In this document: in pieces, positions 42,390 to 52,364 of the stretch
Layout: every line of letters begins with the position of its first letter
How positions within the stretch are numbered: position 1 is the stretch's first letter
From: Flavobacterium sp. Root186
Lineage (GTDB): Bacteria > Bacteroidota > Bacteroidia > Flavobacteriales > Flavobacteriaceae
Reading direction: 5' to 3'
Assembly (NCBI RefSeq): GCF_001428525.1
Contig: NZ_LMHW01000013.1
Span: 715,132-779,131 of the forward strand
Length of the DNA: 64,000 nt
Notes under the pieces: generated by a model
Databases searched by the model: none
What the model saw: only the letters and a program-made list of their open reading frames with translations
What the model was told of the DNA's origin: nothing
Position numbers and translations under genes: made by a program

Positions 42390-45300
42390 TTAAAAATTAA
42401 TGTTTAAGCCCAATAAATAAGTTCTTGGGATTGGATAGAAACCATAATCAATTCCTCCTCCAATTGGAGCTCCGTTTGAAGCACCCGGATCAAAACCTTT
42501 ATATTTTGTAAAGGTGTAAAGGTTATTTACTCCTGCATAAAGTCTTAATTTTGAAATTGCAGCTTTTTGAGATATTGCAGGATTTAATGTATAACCAATT
42601 TGTACATTTTGAATTCTTAAGTAAGAAGCATCTTCAACAAAATAGTTTGAAAAAACATTATTTGCCGTTGCTCCTGTTGTTACTCTTGGAGTAGAATTAC
42701 TTGTTCCCGGTCCTGTCCATCTGTCTAAAACATAATTTAAACGATTAGCATCAGAAAGTGTTCTTTCATAATTACGTACCATATCATTTCCTACAGATGC
42801 AAATGTAAACACAGCAAAATCAAGTGCTTTATAGTTCAATTGTAAATTGAAACCCATTGTTGCATCTGGAATTGGATCACCAATATTTGTTTTATCTTTT
42901 GTATCAATTACTCCATCGCCATTTACATCAACATAACGTAAATCTCCAGGTGCAGCATTTGCTCCTAAAGCTAATTGTGAAGGATGTGCATCGATTTCTG
43001 CCTGATTTTGGAAAATTCCATCTGTTTTATATCCGTAGAAATAACCCATTGGTTTACCAATTTCCATTCTCGAAGGAGCTGGCTGTCCTACACCAAAAGC
43101 ACCGCCTTCAAGAAATCCGGTTCCGTTGTTTACTTCTGTTACTTTATTATTTAGGAAAGTTACGTTGTAAGCTACGCTGAAAGAAAACGCATCAGATAAT
43201 TTTTCTTTATAATCAATTGAGAATTCAAATCCAGAGTTTCTAACTGTACCTGCATTTAAAGTAGGAGAACTTGCCCCTGGTGCACCTGTACCATTAATTC
43301 CTGAAACCGGAATATTTGGTATCAACAAATCTTTTCTGGTATCAATAAAATAATCGGCAACAATAAATACTTTATCATTTAATATTTTTAAGTCTAAACC
43401 AACGTCAAACTTTTGAGCTTCTTCCCATTTTAAATCTGGGTTTGGCGTTTGTCCATTTGCTGTTCCGTTTACTAAAGTCTTATTAAATACATAGGTTGCT
43501 TCACCAGTTAATAATCCTAAATAGCCGTAGTTAGGAATCTGGTCATTTCCTAATGTTCCGTAACTTGCTCTTAATTTTAAGAAATTTAAGAATTTAGGTT
43601 CTCCAAAAAAGTTTTCGTCAGATACTACCCAACCTGCCGTGAAAGAAGGAAAGTAACCTACTTTATTTCCTGGACCAAATCTTGTAGAAGCATCACGTCT
43701 AATCATTGCAGAAAGTAGATATTTACCTTTATAATCATACTGAAGTCTTCCAAAATAAGAAAGTCTTCTTTGATCATATGTGTATGAACTATTTGTAAGT
43801 GTTTCTGAAGTTCCTTTTGTTAAAGAAATATCTGCATTTTCCCAAGTGTTATTTGGCACATCAAAACCAGTAGCATAAAGACCATTCCCCCATTGTTTAT
43901 AGATCGTCGTTCCTAAAGTTCCGGTAATGTTATGAGAATCTGCAATCTTTGCATTATATGTACCAAAAAGGTCAAATGAATAATCATTGTCGTTTACAGC
44001 TCCTTGAGTAACTGAACTTCTTTGTACATCAAATACTTTTCCGCCATAGCTGATTTGTTTACCAAAAACTTTCGATTCACTATTTGAAGTATTAAAACCT
44101 ATTGAACTTGATAATGTAAAGCCTTTGAAAAGTTTAAAGTCAAGACCAAAGTTACCGTTTAACTTTTTATAATTATAATCGTTATAAGTATTAGCAATTT
44201 GCGCTAACGGATTAATAATTTCAGTTCCTAAACCTGTTGTACTTGGTACTAAAGAAAAACTTCCGTCAGCATTATATGGTTTTAAAGTTGCAGGAACGTT
44301 TAATGCATTGAAAAGAACTGATCCTAAACCATTTTCGTTTAATGTTTTTCTCGTAAAATAAGTATAGATAACATTAGATTTTAATTTGATTTTATCGCTT
44401 AAATCCGCACCTAAAGCAATTCTTGCAGTATTTCTTAAGAAACCTGATTTGTCTCCGCCAACAATACCTTCCTGATCTAAATGAGAACCACTAATAGAAT
44501 AAGTGATTTTTTCAGATCCTCCAGAAATAGTCAAATCATTATTTATGATTGGAGCATGTTGAAAAACTTCATCCTGCCAGTCTGTTCCTTTACCAAGCGC
44601 ACTAACATTTGGATAAGGTAAGTCTTTACCTCCATTTGCATAGCTTTCATTTAAAAGCAATGCATATTCTGTTGCGTTTAAAGTTGGAAGTTTTCTTGAC
44701 GTTTCCTGAAATCCTGTATAGCTGTTAAAAGAAACTTTAGTTTTAGTATTCTTTTTACCCATTTTAGTAGTAATCAAGATAATTCCGTTTGCTCCAATAG
44801 TTCCGTAAATTGCAGCCTGAGCATCTTTTAAAACGGTGATGGTTTCAATATCATTTGGATTCAACAAACCAAAATCTCCTACATAGCCATCAATAATAGC
44901 TGTTGGTGCATTTTGTCCGTTTGTAGCAATACCACGAATACGAATATCTAGCGGTGCTCCCGGCGCTCCTGACTGCGTCGTAACGTTTACACCAGATATT
45001 GTTCCCTGTAAAGCCTGCTCAACACGAATAGGTTTTAAAACATCAAGTGTTTTACTGTCTATTACAGAAACGGCTCCGGTAACCTCTCTTTTCTTCTGAG
45101 TACCGTAACCAATAACCACGACTTCTTCTAATGACTTAGCGTCGTCGGCCATTTTTACAGTTACCTTAGTTCCAGAAACCACAACTTCTTGTGTTCTGTA
45201 ACCTATATAACTGAAAACAATTGTAGTTCCTTTTGGAACATCGGTTAGTTTAAAAGATCCGTCGAAGTCCGTGGTTGTACTCTTAGACGAATTTTTAACT

Positions 45301-45425
45301 TTTACATTTACCCCTGGCAATGATAAGCCAGACGCATCTAATACTGTACCTGAAACGTCCAAGTTCTGCGAAAAAGCAAAAGATGTACATAGCAGCAGTA
45401 CTGTTAGTAATAATTTAGATTTCAT
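42390..45425 (-). CDS. SusC/RagA family TonB-dependent glycan importer
   Basis: 1011 residues: signal peptide MKSKLLLTVLLLCTSFAFSQ, CarboxypepD_reg-like domain (LDVSGTVLDASGLSLPGVNVKVKNSSKSTTTDFDGSF), the SusC-type TonB box region EEVVVIGYGTQKKREVTGAVS, the plug (ALQGTISGVNVTTQSGAPGAPLDIRIRG, PNDIETITVLKDAQAAIYG) and a large barrel ending RTYLLGLNINF. It imports oligosaccharides, here probably beta-1,3-glucan fragments judged by the GH16 neighbours. First gene of the five-gene operon; a 241-bp gap separates it from the regulator. Confidence 0.96.
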   Translation of the reverse strand: MKSKLLLTVLLLCTSFAFSQNLDVSGTVLDASGLSLPGVNVKVKNSSKSTTTDFDGSFKLTDVPKGTTIVFSYIGYRTQEVVVSGTKVTVKMADDAKSLEEVVVIGYGTQKKREVTGAVSVIDSKTLDVLKPIRVEQALQGTISGVNVTTQSGAPGAPLDIRIRGIATNGQNAPTAIIDGYVGDFGLLNPNDIETITVLKDAQAAIYGTIGANGIILITTKMGKKNTKTKVSFNSYTGFQETSRKLPTLNATEYALLLNESYANGGKDLPYPNVSALGKGTDWQDEVFQHAPIINNDLTISGGSEKITYSISGSHLDQEGIVGGDKSGFLRNTARIALGADLSDKIKLKSNVIYTYFTRKTLNENGLGSVLFNALNVPATLKPYNADGSFSLVPSTTGLGTEIINPLAQIANTYNDYNYKKLNGNFGLDFKLFKGFTLSSSIGFNTSNSESKVFGKQISYGGKVFDVQRSSVTQGAVNDNDYSFDLFGTYNAKIADSHNITGTLGTTIYKQWGNGLYATGFDVPNNTWENADISLTKGTSETLTNSSYTYDQRRLSYFGRLQYDYKGKYLLSAMIRRDASTRFGPGNKVGYFPSFTAGWVVSDENFFGEPKFLNFLKLRASYGTLGNDQIPNYGYLGLLTGEATYVFNKTLVNGTANGQTPNPDLKWEEAQKFDVGLDLKILNDKVFIVADYFIDTRKDLLIPNIPVSGINGTGAPGASSPTLNAGTVRNSGFEFSIDYKEKLSDAFSFSVAYNVTFLNNKVTEVNNGTGFLEGGAFGVGQPAPSRMEIGKPMGYFYGYKTDGIFQNQAEIDAHPSQLALGANAAPGDLRYVDVNGDGVIDTKDKTNIGDPIPDATMGFNLQLNYKALDFAVFTFASVGNDMVRNYERTLSDANRLNYVLDRWTGPGTSNSTPRVTTGATANNVFSNYFVEDASYLRIQNVQIGYTLNPAISQKAAISKLRLYAGVNNLYTFTKYKGFDPGASNGAPIGGGIDYGFYPIPRTYLLGLNINF

Positions 45426-45666
45426 AATTAGTTAGTTTTTATTGAAAGTTAAATTTATCTGTTCCCTTTATGAAAACGATAAAATTAACCTCAACAAAAA
45501 ACATACATCATAAAAAAATCTAGTCTTAATTCAGGATATCACAAAATAAACCGCTCTGTAGCTATAATTTGTGAATGTTAATTTCTTTAACATTTCCGCT
45601 ACAATTTCCCAACAAAAGCATAATGTTGTGGTAATGTATAGTTTTTTTAAGCCAATTTTGGAATTC

Positions 45667-48468
45667 CTATACAGCAAGAATATATTCAACTAAACCGATT
45701 TCGTGCTGCAAATCCATTTTCTTGCGCAAACGATACCTTTTTATTTCAACACTTCGAACTGAAATATTAAACATTGGAGCTATTTCTTTTGAGGAAAGAT
45801 TCAATCGAAGATAAGCACATAAACGAAGATCATTTGGAGTTAAGGCCGGATGCATTTGTTTGATCCTTTTTAGGAAATCTTTATCGGCGCTGTCAAAGGC
45901 TTCTTTAAAAATCTTCCAGGAATCTTCCTCGGTAATATTTTTGTTAATGGTACTAATTACAGATTTGATATTGGAACTGTCATTTTGAGACGTTTTCTTT
46001 AAATCTTCCTTAATAAAAGCCAGCAATTCGTTTTTACTGTTTAAACTCATCGTCGAAACCGCCAGTTCACGGTTTTTATTATCAACGTCCTGCGAAAGCT
46101 GTTCGTTTCGAAGTTTCATCAATTGCTGTTCGTTTTCAAGCTCCTGAATCTCCAGTAAAAGATTATTTTCTTCAATAAGTTTTTCTTTCTGCTTTTGATA
46201 ATAATTTCGGTATGCTTTATTAATAAAATAAGCCATTGCCAAAATCAAAAGAAAGTAAACAAAACAAGCTAAATTGGTCAAATACCAAGGTTTTAAAACT
46301 ACAAATGTATATACAGCAGTATTCTGCAGAATTGTATTGGCATATTTTGCCCTCACTCTAAAGGTGTATTTTCCCGGCGAAAGGTTTTTAAAATTCACCG
46401 TAGCTTTTGTACTCCACTCGCTCCAGTCGTCCTGAAAACCTTCTAATAGATATTGATATTCAGAATTGATGTATTTATTGTATTCCGGAACGGTATAATT
46501 AAGCGTAATGTTATTTTCATCAGAATCAAAACTACCTTCACTTTGAATACCAACATTTTTAAACGTTTCGTTTTGTTTATTTATCAATATATCGGTAATA
46601 AAAACATCGTAATTTTTAAAACTTAAATCGTCGATATTTAAAGTATAATAACCGTCTGTTGTGCCTATTAAATACGTTGATTTTGAAATTTGTGTAATAT
46701 TTTCATAGCCCAGCATCGAATTGGTTAATGAGGACGGAATAGGAATTATATTCTGTTTTAATTGATTGCTCAATTTACTGGCAGAGAAATAATGAATGTA
46801 GTTTTTAGAAAACAACCAAATTTTATTGGAATGATCTACAATTAATTTACCCGATGTATATTCGTCTTTTTCAAAAATCGAACTTAAAACAGTATCTTTT
46901 TCGAATTGTCTTGTTTTAGGATTTAATTTAAAAATCCCGCCTTTATAAGCATAATAAATTGAATTGTTAAAAGTGGTCAAACTAGCACTAATTCCTTTTT
47001 CCGGAGATTTGTAGGTATAAAAATCATGTGTTTTTAAAAGCGCTTTATCGAGTTTTAATCTAAAAATCCCTTTGTATTCGTGGCTTATATAAACATCCAG
47101 ATTTTTTGTAATTTCAAAATATCGAGATGAATAATCAAAACCCTGAATTTTATTTTTAAAAATCCATTGATTATTTACTTTCTCTAAAACTGAAAGTCCG
47201 TAATAATTCCCTTGAATTAACTGAATTTTATTTGTTGGAGAAGGTTCAAACTTCCATGTTCCAGAACCCGAAAATATACTTCTTGCCGAATCATTTGTAA
47301 TTATAAAAGTTCCCGAATCGTGTCCGCAAAAAAGTGTATTATCATACGTAAACAGTGACCAAACCTGACCTTTTGTTCCATTTATAAATTTAAATTCAGC
47401 GTTACTTTGGGTTGGTTTACAAAACAATCCCTGATTTGTGCCAATGTAAAGCATTCCGTTAAAAACCGCCGATGCGTATACCGTTCCTAAAACGCCCGTA
47501 TCGTCTGTAAAACTGTGTACTGGTGATTGAATATTGATACAGTTAATTCCGTTGTCCAGTCCAACCCATAAATTTTGGTCTTTATCTTCAAAAAGAGACA
47601 AAGCTGTATTATTGCTCAAACCTTTACTCTGTGTGAGGTGATATTTTAGTTTTCCGCTATCAGATAAAATAAAAACTCCGTTTGAAACCGTTCCTAAAGC
47701 AAAACTTCCATCCTGAAGACGCTGACTGCTGTAAACGAAACTTGATTTTAATTCTGCATCAACATCTGTAGCAACTCTGGTTAGGGAATTTCCAGCCAGT
47801 TTGTAAATTCCGTCCAACTGCGTTTGAACCAGCAACCCATCATCAGTCGTAAAAACATTCGCAATTGTAAATTTCTTTAAAATTGGATTATCTGAAACTA
47901 ATTTTGCCCTTCCGCTTTCAATTTCAAAAAGCCCTTCTTTAATCGTTTGAAAATAAATAGCATTTTTTGCCGAAAATGACTTTATAACACCATTTTTTGG
48001 TGCGATGATATTGAATTTTCTGGTTTTAGTATCATAAATATAAATTCGGTTTAAAGATTGAAACAAAATCCATTGATCGTATTTTAAGATATTCCAAAAC
48101 TGTTCATCGTCTAAAATTTTACTTTTAATTTTATCGCTTAGTGATGTATATTTTAATTTACCGTTTTCATTTCTGGTCCAATAACCAAAATTCATATAAC
48201 TTCCTGTATATACTTTATTTCCAATGACTTTTACAGACCGGATAATAGTTTCATTGGGTCCCGGATACAATTGCCAGCTGGTTCCGTTATATTCTAAAAG
48301 TCCATCGTTATTTGCAAAATACAAATAATTTTCATCGTCCTGAGAAATCATCCAGCTCTGATTTCCGGCTCCGTAAACAGATGAAGAATATTTTACAATT
48401 GGTGGAAGTTCCTGCGAAAAAAGCAAGAAATTCATCAAAAACAATAAGGTAGATAGTTTAGTTTTCAA
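45667..48468 (-). CDS. Membrane-spanning sensor: two-component-regulator-like propeller, Y_Y_Y domain and LuxR-type HTH
   Basis: 933 residues. The signal peptide MKTKLSTLLFLMNFLLFSQ is followed by a periplasmic beta-propeller (about 25-640, repeats such as LSNNTALSLFEDKDQNLWVGLDNGINCINI), a Y_Y_Y domain (about 655-735, with FRVRAKYAN), one membrane helix (about 742-762), a coiled coil (QKEKLIEENNLLLEIQELENEQQ) and a C-terminal LuxR-type HTH (about 872-930, LSSKEIAPMFNISVRSVEIKRYRLRKKM). It has no histidine kinase or receiver domain. It probably senses oligosaccharide in the periplasm and activates the susC operon directly. Confidence 0.9.
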   Translation of the reverse strand: MKTKLSTLLFLMNFLLFSQELPPIVKYSSSVYGAGNQSWMISQDDENYLYFANNDGLLEYNGTSWQLYPGPNETIIRSVKVIGNKVYTGSYMNFGYWTRNENGKLKYTSLSDKIKSKILDDEQFWNILKYDQWILFQSLNRIYIYDTKTRKFNIIAPKNGVIKSFSAKNAIYFQTIKEGLFEIESGRAKLVSDNPILKKFTIANVFTTDDGLLVQTQLDGIYKLAGNSLTRVATDVDAELKSSFVYSSQRLQDGSFALGTVSNGVFILSDSGKLKYHLTQSKGLSNNTALSLFEDKDQNLWVGLDNGINCINIQSPVHSFTDDTGVLGTVYASAVFNGMLYIGTNQGLFCKPTQSNAEFKFINGTKGQVWSLFTYDNTLFCGHDSGTFIITNDSARSIFSGSGTWKFEPSPTNKIQLIQGNYYGLSVLEKVNNQWIFKNKIQGFDYSSRYFEITKNLDVYISHEYKGIFRLKLDKALLKTHDFYTYKSPEKGISASLTTFNNSIYYAYKGGIFKLNPKTRQFEKDTVLSSIFEKDEYTSGKLIVDHSNKIWLFSKNYIHYFSASKLSNQLKQNIIPIPSSLTNSMLGYENITQISKSTYLIGTTDGYYTLNIDDLSFKNYDVFITDILINKQNETFKNVGIQSEGSFDSDENNITLNYTVPEYNKYINSEYQYLLEGFQDDWSEWSTKATVNFKNLSPGKYTFRVRAKYANTILQNTAVYTFVVLKPWYLTNLACFVYFLLILAMAYFINKAYRNYYQKQKEKLIEENNLLLEIQELENEQQLMKLRNEQLSQDVDNKNRELAVSTMSLNSKNELLAFIKEDLKKTSQNDSSNIKSVISTINKNITEEDSWKIFKEAFDSADKDFLKRIKQMHPALTPNDLRLCAYLRLNLSSKEIAPMFNISVRSVEIKRYRLRKKMDLQHEIGLVEYILAV

Positions 48469-48558
48469 ATTTGGTCAGGATATTAAATATTACTAAAACA
48501 GTTCTAAAATAGCATATTTTAAAGTGAAACAATAATTTTTAGTAAAATAAAAGATTTT

Positions 48559-48694
48559 ATAGCATAGCACAGGTTTCAACCACCTGAAACAGATTGTGAT
48601 GATATGCCTTGCGTCCAACGGTTGAAACCGCTGACTATGTTTTCAAACAATTTCTCAAACATATTCAAATATAGCCCGTGGTTTCAACCACGGG
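48559..48694. repeat. Palindromic GGTTTCAACC repeat family
   Basis: The gap 48469-48854 holds no gene but three copies of a GGTTTCAACC-centred word: ACAGGTTTCAACCACCTG (48570-48587), cggttgaaaccg (about 48619-48630) and the 20-bp palindrome CCCGTGGTTTCAACCACGGG (48675-48694). The flanks AGCATAGCAC and GCTGACTATG make the first two an inverted pair of about 20 bp. Confidence 0.75.
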
Positions 48695-48854
48695 AAACGG
48701 ATTACAGCAATATCCCTCACACTTGATAGAAATCAATGACTAAACTATCTGATTTAACCAAAACCAAACATGGTAATTCTGTTAAGATTTGGAACAATAT
48801 CCTTAACAAAACTCTATTCAAAATTGATTACTTTTGTAAAAATTGACTTTTTTT

Positions 48855-51650
48855 ATGCAAATTGATCTTTCTACACTCGACCCAAAGCAAAATATTATAA
48901 TAAAAGGTGCACAGGTACATAATTTAAAAAATGTAGATGTTGCTATTCCGAGAAACAAACTTGTAGTGATTACAGGGCTTTCGGGATCAGGGAAATCAAG
49001 TTTAGCTTTTGATACTTTATATGCCGAAGGACAGCGTCGTTATGTTGAGAGTTTATCATCATACGCACGTCAGTTTTTGGGACGTTTAGACAAACCAAAA
49101 GTAGAATACATAAAAGGAATTGCACCTGCAATTGCAATTGAGCAAAAAGTAAATACAACCAATGCTCGTTCTACCGTTGGAACTTCTACAGAAATCTACG
49201 ACTATATTAAACTTTTATTCGCCAGAATTGGGAGAACATATTCGCCCGTTTCAGGTCTGGAAGTCAAAAAAAATACCGTAACAGATGTTGTTTCTGATGT
49301 AAAAACACTCGAAATCGACAGCCGCTGGCTATTGCTTTCCCCTATTCATTTAGAAGAAGGCCGTTTGCTTGAAGACAAACTTAAGGTGCTTTTACAGCAA
49401 GGTTTTGCTCGTATTTTAGTCGATAACGAAATGGTTCGTTTAGATGAATTTACTCCAACAGAGTTACATAAACTGGATAATAAAGACATTTTATTAATCA
49501 TTGACCGTATTGTGGTTAAAGAAGAAGAAGAGTTTTATAATCGTCTTTCTGATGCCGTCCAAACTGCCTTTTTTGAAGGAAAAGGAATTTGCTTCCTTCA
49601 GGAAGTAGGTTCAGAAAAAAGATTTTCCTATTCTAACAATTTCGAATTAGACGGAATTACTTTTCTGGAACCAAACGTACATTTGTTCAGTTTTAATAAT
49701 CCGTACGGAGCTTGTCCTGTTTGCGAAGGTTACGGAAATATTATTGGAATTGATACCGATTTGGTTGTACCAAATACTTCTTTATCCGTTTTTCAAAGTG
49801 CAATTTATCCTTGGCGCGGCGAAAGTATGAGCTGGTATAAAGATGAACTGGTAAAACATGCTTATAAATTTGATTTCCCAATTCACAAACCTTATTTTGA
49901 ACTTTCAGAAGATCAAAAAGAGTTAATCTGGAAAGGAAATCAATATTTTCAGGGTCTGAATGATTTCTTTAAAGAACTTGAAGAAAAAAATTATAAAATA
50001 CAAAATCGTGTTATGCTTTCGCGTTACCGCGGAAAAACGAAATGTCACGCCTGCCGTGGAAAACGTTTACGCGAAGAAGCTTCCTATGTAAAAATCAACG
50101 GAAAAACGGTTTCAGATTTAGTCGATCTTCCAATTAGACATTTGGTTACTTTCTTTAAAAACATCGAATTGAATGTTTACGAACAGCAAATCGCCAAACG
50201 CTTGATGGTTGAGATCAATAATCGTTTATCATTTTTGACAGAAGTTGGTTTAGATTACCTTACATTAAACCGAAATTCGGCTACACTTTCCGGAGGAGAA
50301 TCGCAGCGTATTAATCTTGCTACTTCATTAGGAAGCAGTTTGGTTGGTTCGATGTATATACTGGACGAGCCAAGTATTGGCCTTCACCCAAAAGATTCTG
50401 AGCGATTAATTAAGGTTTTACTTTCTCTTCGCGATTTAGGAAATACTGTTATTGTAGTAGAACACGATGAGGATATCATGAAAGCTGCCGATATGATTAT
50501 TGATATTGGTCCCGAAGCCGGGACTTTTGGAGGAAATTTGGTTGCACAGGGAACTTATGAGGAAATTTTAAAATCAGACTCTCTTACTTCAAAATACTTA
50601 AATGGTGATTTAGAAATTTCTGTTCCAAAGAAAAGACGAAAATTCAAAAATCATATTGATATTATTGGTGCCAGAGAAAATAATCTTAAAAATATTAATG
50701 TTACTTTTCCTTTGGATGTTTTAACGGTTATAACGGGAGTTTCCGGAAGCGGAAAAAGTACGCTGATTAAGAAAATTTTATTTCCTGCTATGCAGAAAAA
50801 ACTGGAGAATGCTGCAGAAAAAGCGGGACAGTTCAGTGATATTTCAGGCTCTTTTTCCCAAATAAAACATATTGAGTATGTTGACCAGAATCCAATTGGA
50901 AGAAGTTCAAGATCAAATCCTGTCACGTACATAAAAGCGTATGATGATATTCGTGATTTATATGCAAAAGAAAAATTATCAAAAATAAGAGGATATCAGG
51001 CCAAACATTTCTCTTTTAATGTTGACGGAGGCCGCTGCGAAACTTGTAAGGGAGAAGGCTCTATAAATGTCGAAATGGTATTCATGGCCGATGTTTCGCT
51101 GCCTTGTGAAACGTGCGGTGGAAAACGATTTAAAAAAGAGATTCTCGAAGTTACTTTTGATAATCAAAACATCAACGATATTCTAACCATGACAATTGAT
51201 GATGCAATTGCTTTCTTCGAAAGAAACAAGCAGTCTAAAATTACACAAAAATTACAGCCTCTGCAAGATGTTGGTTTAGGATATGTTCAGTTAGGGCAAT
51301 CTTCTTCTACTCTTTCCGGTGGTGAAGCACAGCGTATTAAATTAGCTTCATTTTTAGTAAAAGGTGCAACAAAAGATAAAGCACTATTTGTTTTTGATGA
51401 ACCTACAACAGGACTTCATTTTCATGATATTAAAAAATTATTGGCTTCATTTGATGCCTTAATTGAAAAAGGGCATTCGATAATTGTAATTGAGCATAAT
51501 TTAGATCTCATAAAATGTGCCGACTGGATTATTGATTTAGGCCCTGAAGGCGGCGAAAATGGAGGACATTTATTAGCAACTGGAACGCCAGAAGATGTTG
51601 TTAAAATAAAAGAATCTGTTACAGGAATTTATTTAAAAGATAAATTATAA
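48855..51650 (+). CDS. uvrA: Excinuclease ABC subunit A
   Basis: Damage-recognition ATPase of nucleotide excision repair; a dimer loads UvrB. I start it at ATG 48855 (MQIDLSTLDP), 4 codons inside the open frame. Two ABC units are present: Walker A GLSGSGKSS (near 45) and GVSGSGKST (near 623), signatures NSATLSGGESQRINLA and SSTLSGGEAQRIKLA, and Walker B LDEPSIGLHP and FDEPTTGLHF. Zinc sites are CPVCEGYG/CHACRGKR and CETCKGEG/CETCGGKR. 931 residues is normal. A TACTTTTG box at 48829-48836 may be its -7 element. Confidence 0.96.
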   Translation: MQIDLSTLDPKQNIIIKGAQVHNLKNVDVAIPRNKLVVITGLSGSGKSSLAFDTLYAEGQRRYVESLSSYARQFLGRLDKPKVEYIKGIAPAIAIEQKVNTTNARSTVGTSTEIYDYIKLLFARIGRTYSPVSGLEVKKNTVTDVVSDVKTLEIDSRWLLLSPIHLEEGRLLEDKLKVLLQQGFARILVDNEMVRLDEFTPTELHKLDNKDILLIIDRIVVKEEEEFYNRLSDAVQTAFFEGKGICFLQEVGSEKRFSYSNNFELDGITFLEPNVHLFSFNNPYGACPVCEGYGNIIGIDTDLVVPNTSLSVFQSAIYPWRGESMSWYKDELVKHAYKFDFPIHKPYFELSEDQKELIWKGNQYFQGLNDFFKELEEKNYKIQNRVMLSRYRGKTKCHACRGKRLREEASYVKINGKTVSDLVDLPIRHLVTFFKNIELNVYEQQIAKRLMVEINNRLSFLTEVGLDYLTLNRNSATLSGGESQRINLATSLGSSLVGSMYILDEPSIGLHPKDSERLIKVLLSLRDLGNTVIVVEHDEDIMKAADMIIDIGPEAGTFGGNLVAQGTYEEILKSDSLTSKYLNGDLEISVPKKRRKFKNHIDIIGARENNLKNINVTFPLDVLTVITGVSGSGKSTLIKKILFPAMQKKLENAAEKAGQFSDISGSFSQIKHIEYVDQNPIGRSSRSNPVTYIKAYDDIRDLYAKEKLSKIRGYQAKHFSFNVDGGRCETCKGEGSINVEMVFMADVSLPCETCGGKRFKKEILEVTFDNQNINDILTMTIDDAIAFFERNKQSKITQKLQPLQDVGLGYVQLGQSSSTLSGGEAQRIKLASFLVKGATKDKALFVFDEPTTGLHFHDIKKLLASFDALIEKGHSIIVIEHNLDLIKCADWIIDLGPEGGENGGHLLATGTPEDVVKIKESVTGIYLKDKL

Positions 51651-51679
51651 ACTAGAACCGATATTATTATAAAAAAAGT

Positions 51680-51720
51680 TAGCCATAAATTACATTCATC
51701 TAGATTGTAATTTATGGCTA
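51680..51720 (-). terminator. Hairpin terminator downstream of the small membrane protein gene
   Basis: A perfect 15-bp stem TAGCCATAAATTACA (51680-51694) / TGTAATTTATGGCTA (51706-51720). The T run is on the minus strand (read past 51680), so it mainly ends the gene at 51741; uvrA may also use it. Confidence 0.75.
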
Positions 51721-51740
51721 AACTATTTTACCGAAAATAT

Positions 51741-52040
51741 TTATGCTACTAAGCATTTTTCTTCAAAAGGAAAACCATCTTCGTCAATGGCAACTAATAC
51801 CTTTTTTTGTTTGGAAGCCTCTAATGTTAGATATAGCCAGGCAAATGACCATAATCCGAGGGTTAAACAAAAAATCATGAAATTTAAACTGTGGTTAACT
51901 ACTTTTCCTCCTTTAGAAAGAACTGCAAAAAGTAATTCATCATTTCTCTCTTCTAATGTAAATCCGTTATGAACTTTGTTCGATATCATATTGGAAAACA
52001 CCTGTACACTTTGTTCCTGACTTAGCTTATTGCTTTTCAT
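51741..52040 (-). CDS. Small membrane protein of unknown function
   Basis: 99 residues from ATG 52040 (MKSNKLSQEQSVQVFSNMI). The open frame from 52085 adds 15 residues (with cysteine and glutamines) that do not look like a real N-terminus. The segment FTLEERNDELLFAVLSKGGKVVNHSLNF precedes a hydrophobic hairpin (MIFCLTLGLWSFAWLYLTLEA) and a charged tail KKVLVAIDEDGFPFEEKC. Hypothetical; convergent with uvrA. Confidence 0.65.
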   Translation of the reverse strand: MKSNKLSQEQSVQVFSNMISNKVHNGFTLEERNDELLFAVLSKGGKVVNHSLNFMIFCLTLGLWSFAWLYLTLEASKQKKVLVAIDEDGFPFEEKCLVA

Positions 52041-52364
52041 AATCATTTGTTGGGTTTGTCTGCATGTGATACTTAAATTTAACAATTTTGGATAGCTATT
52101 TAATTTAAAAAAACATTAAGACACCACTTTTATTGCCCTTATGCAAATATTTTTCATACTGTCAATGAAAGAGATGTAATAAAAATCTACATAAAATTAA
52201 TTGTAATAAATTGAATTACAAAATAAATTGAGCGAATTTTTTAAGAATTCCTTCACATTTTCAATATGTTATATAAAAAAGCAGCTTTTATTTTCAATAA
52301 TGAAAAAATTGCACCCTTAAATAATCAAGTTAGGAATTGAAAGTCATATGAATAGTAAAAGTTC
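52041..52364. other. Gene-free AT-rich gap
   Basis: About 320 bp between the small membrane protein and the flippase gene, very AT-rich, without a credible ORF, strong hairpin or repeat. It should contain the promoter for the 51741-52040 gene and the end of the flippase transcript. Confidence 0.5.

Noticed and set aside
42857..43180. 107-residue frame on the plus strand inside susC
   Set aside because: It is opposite a full-length conserved SusC gene, and its Leu/His-rich composition is that of an antisense shadow.
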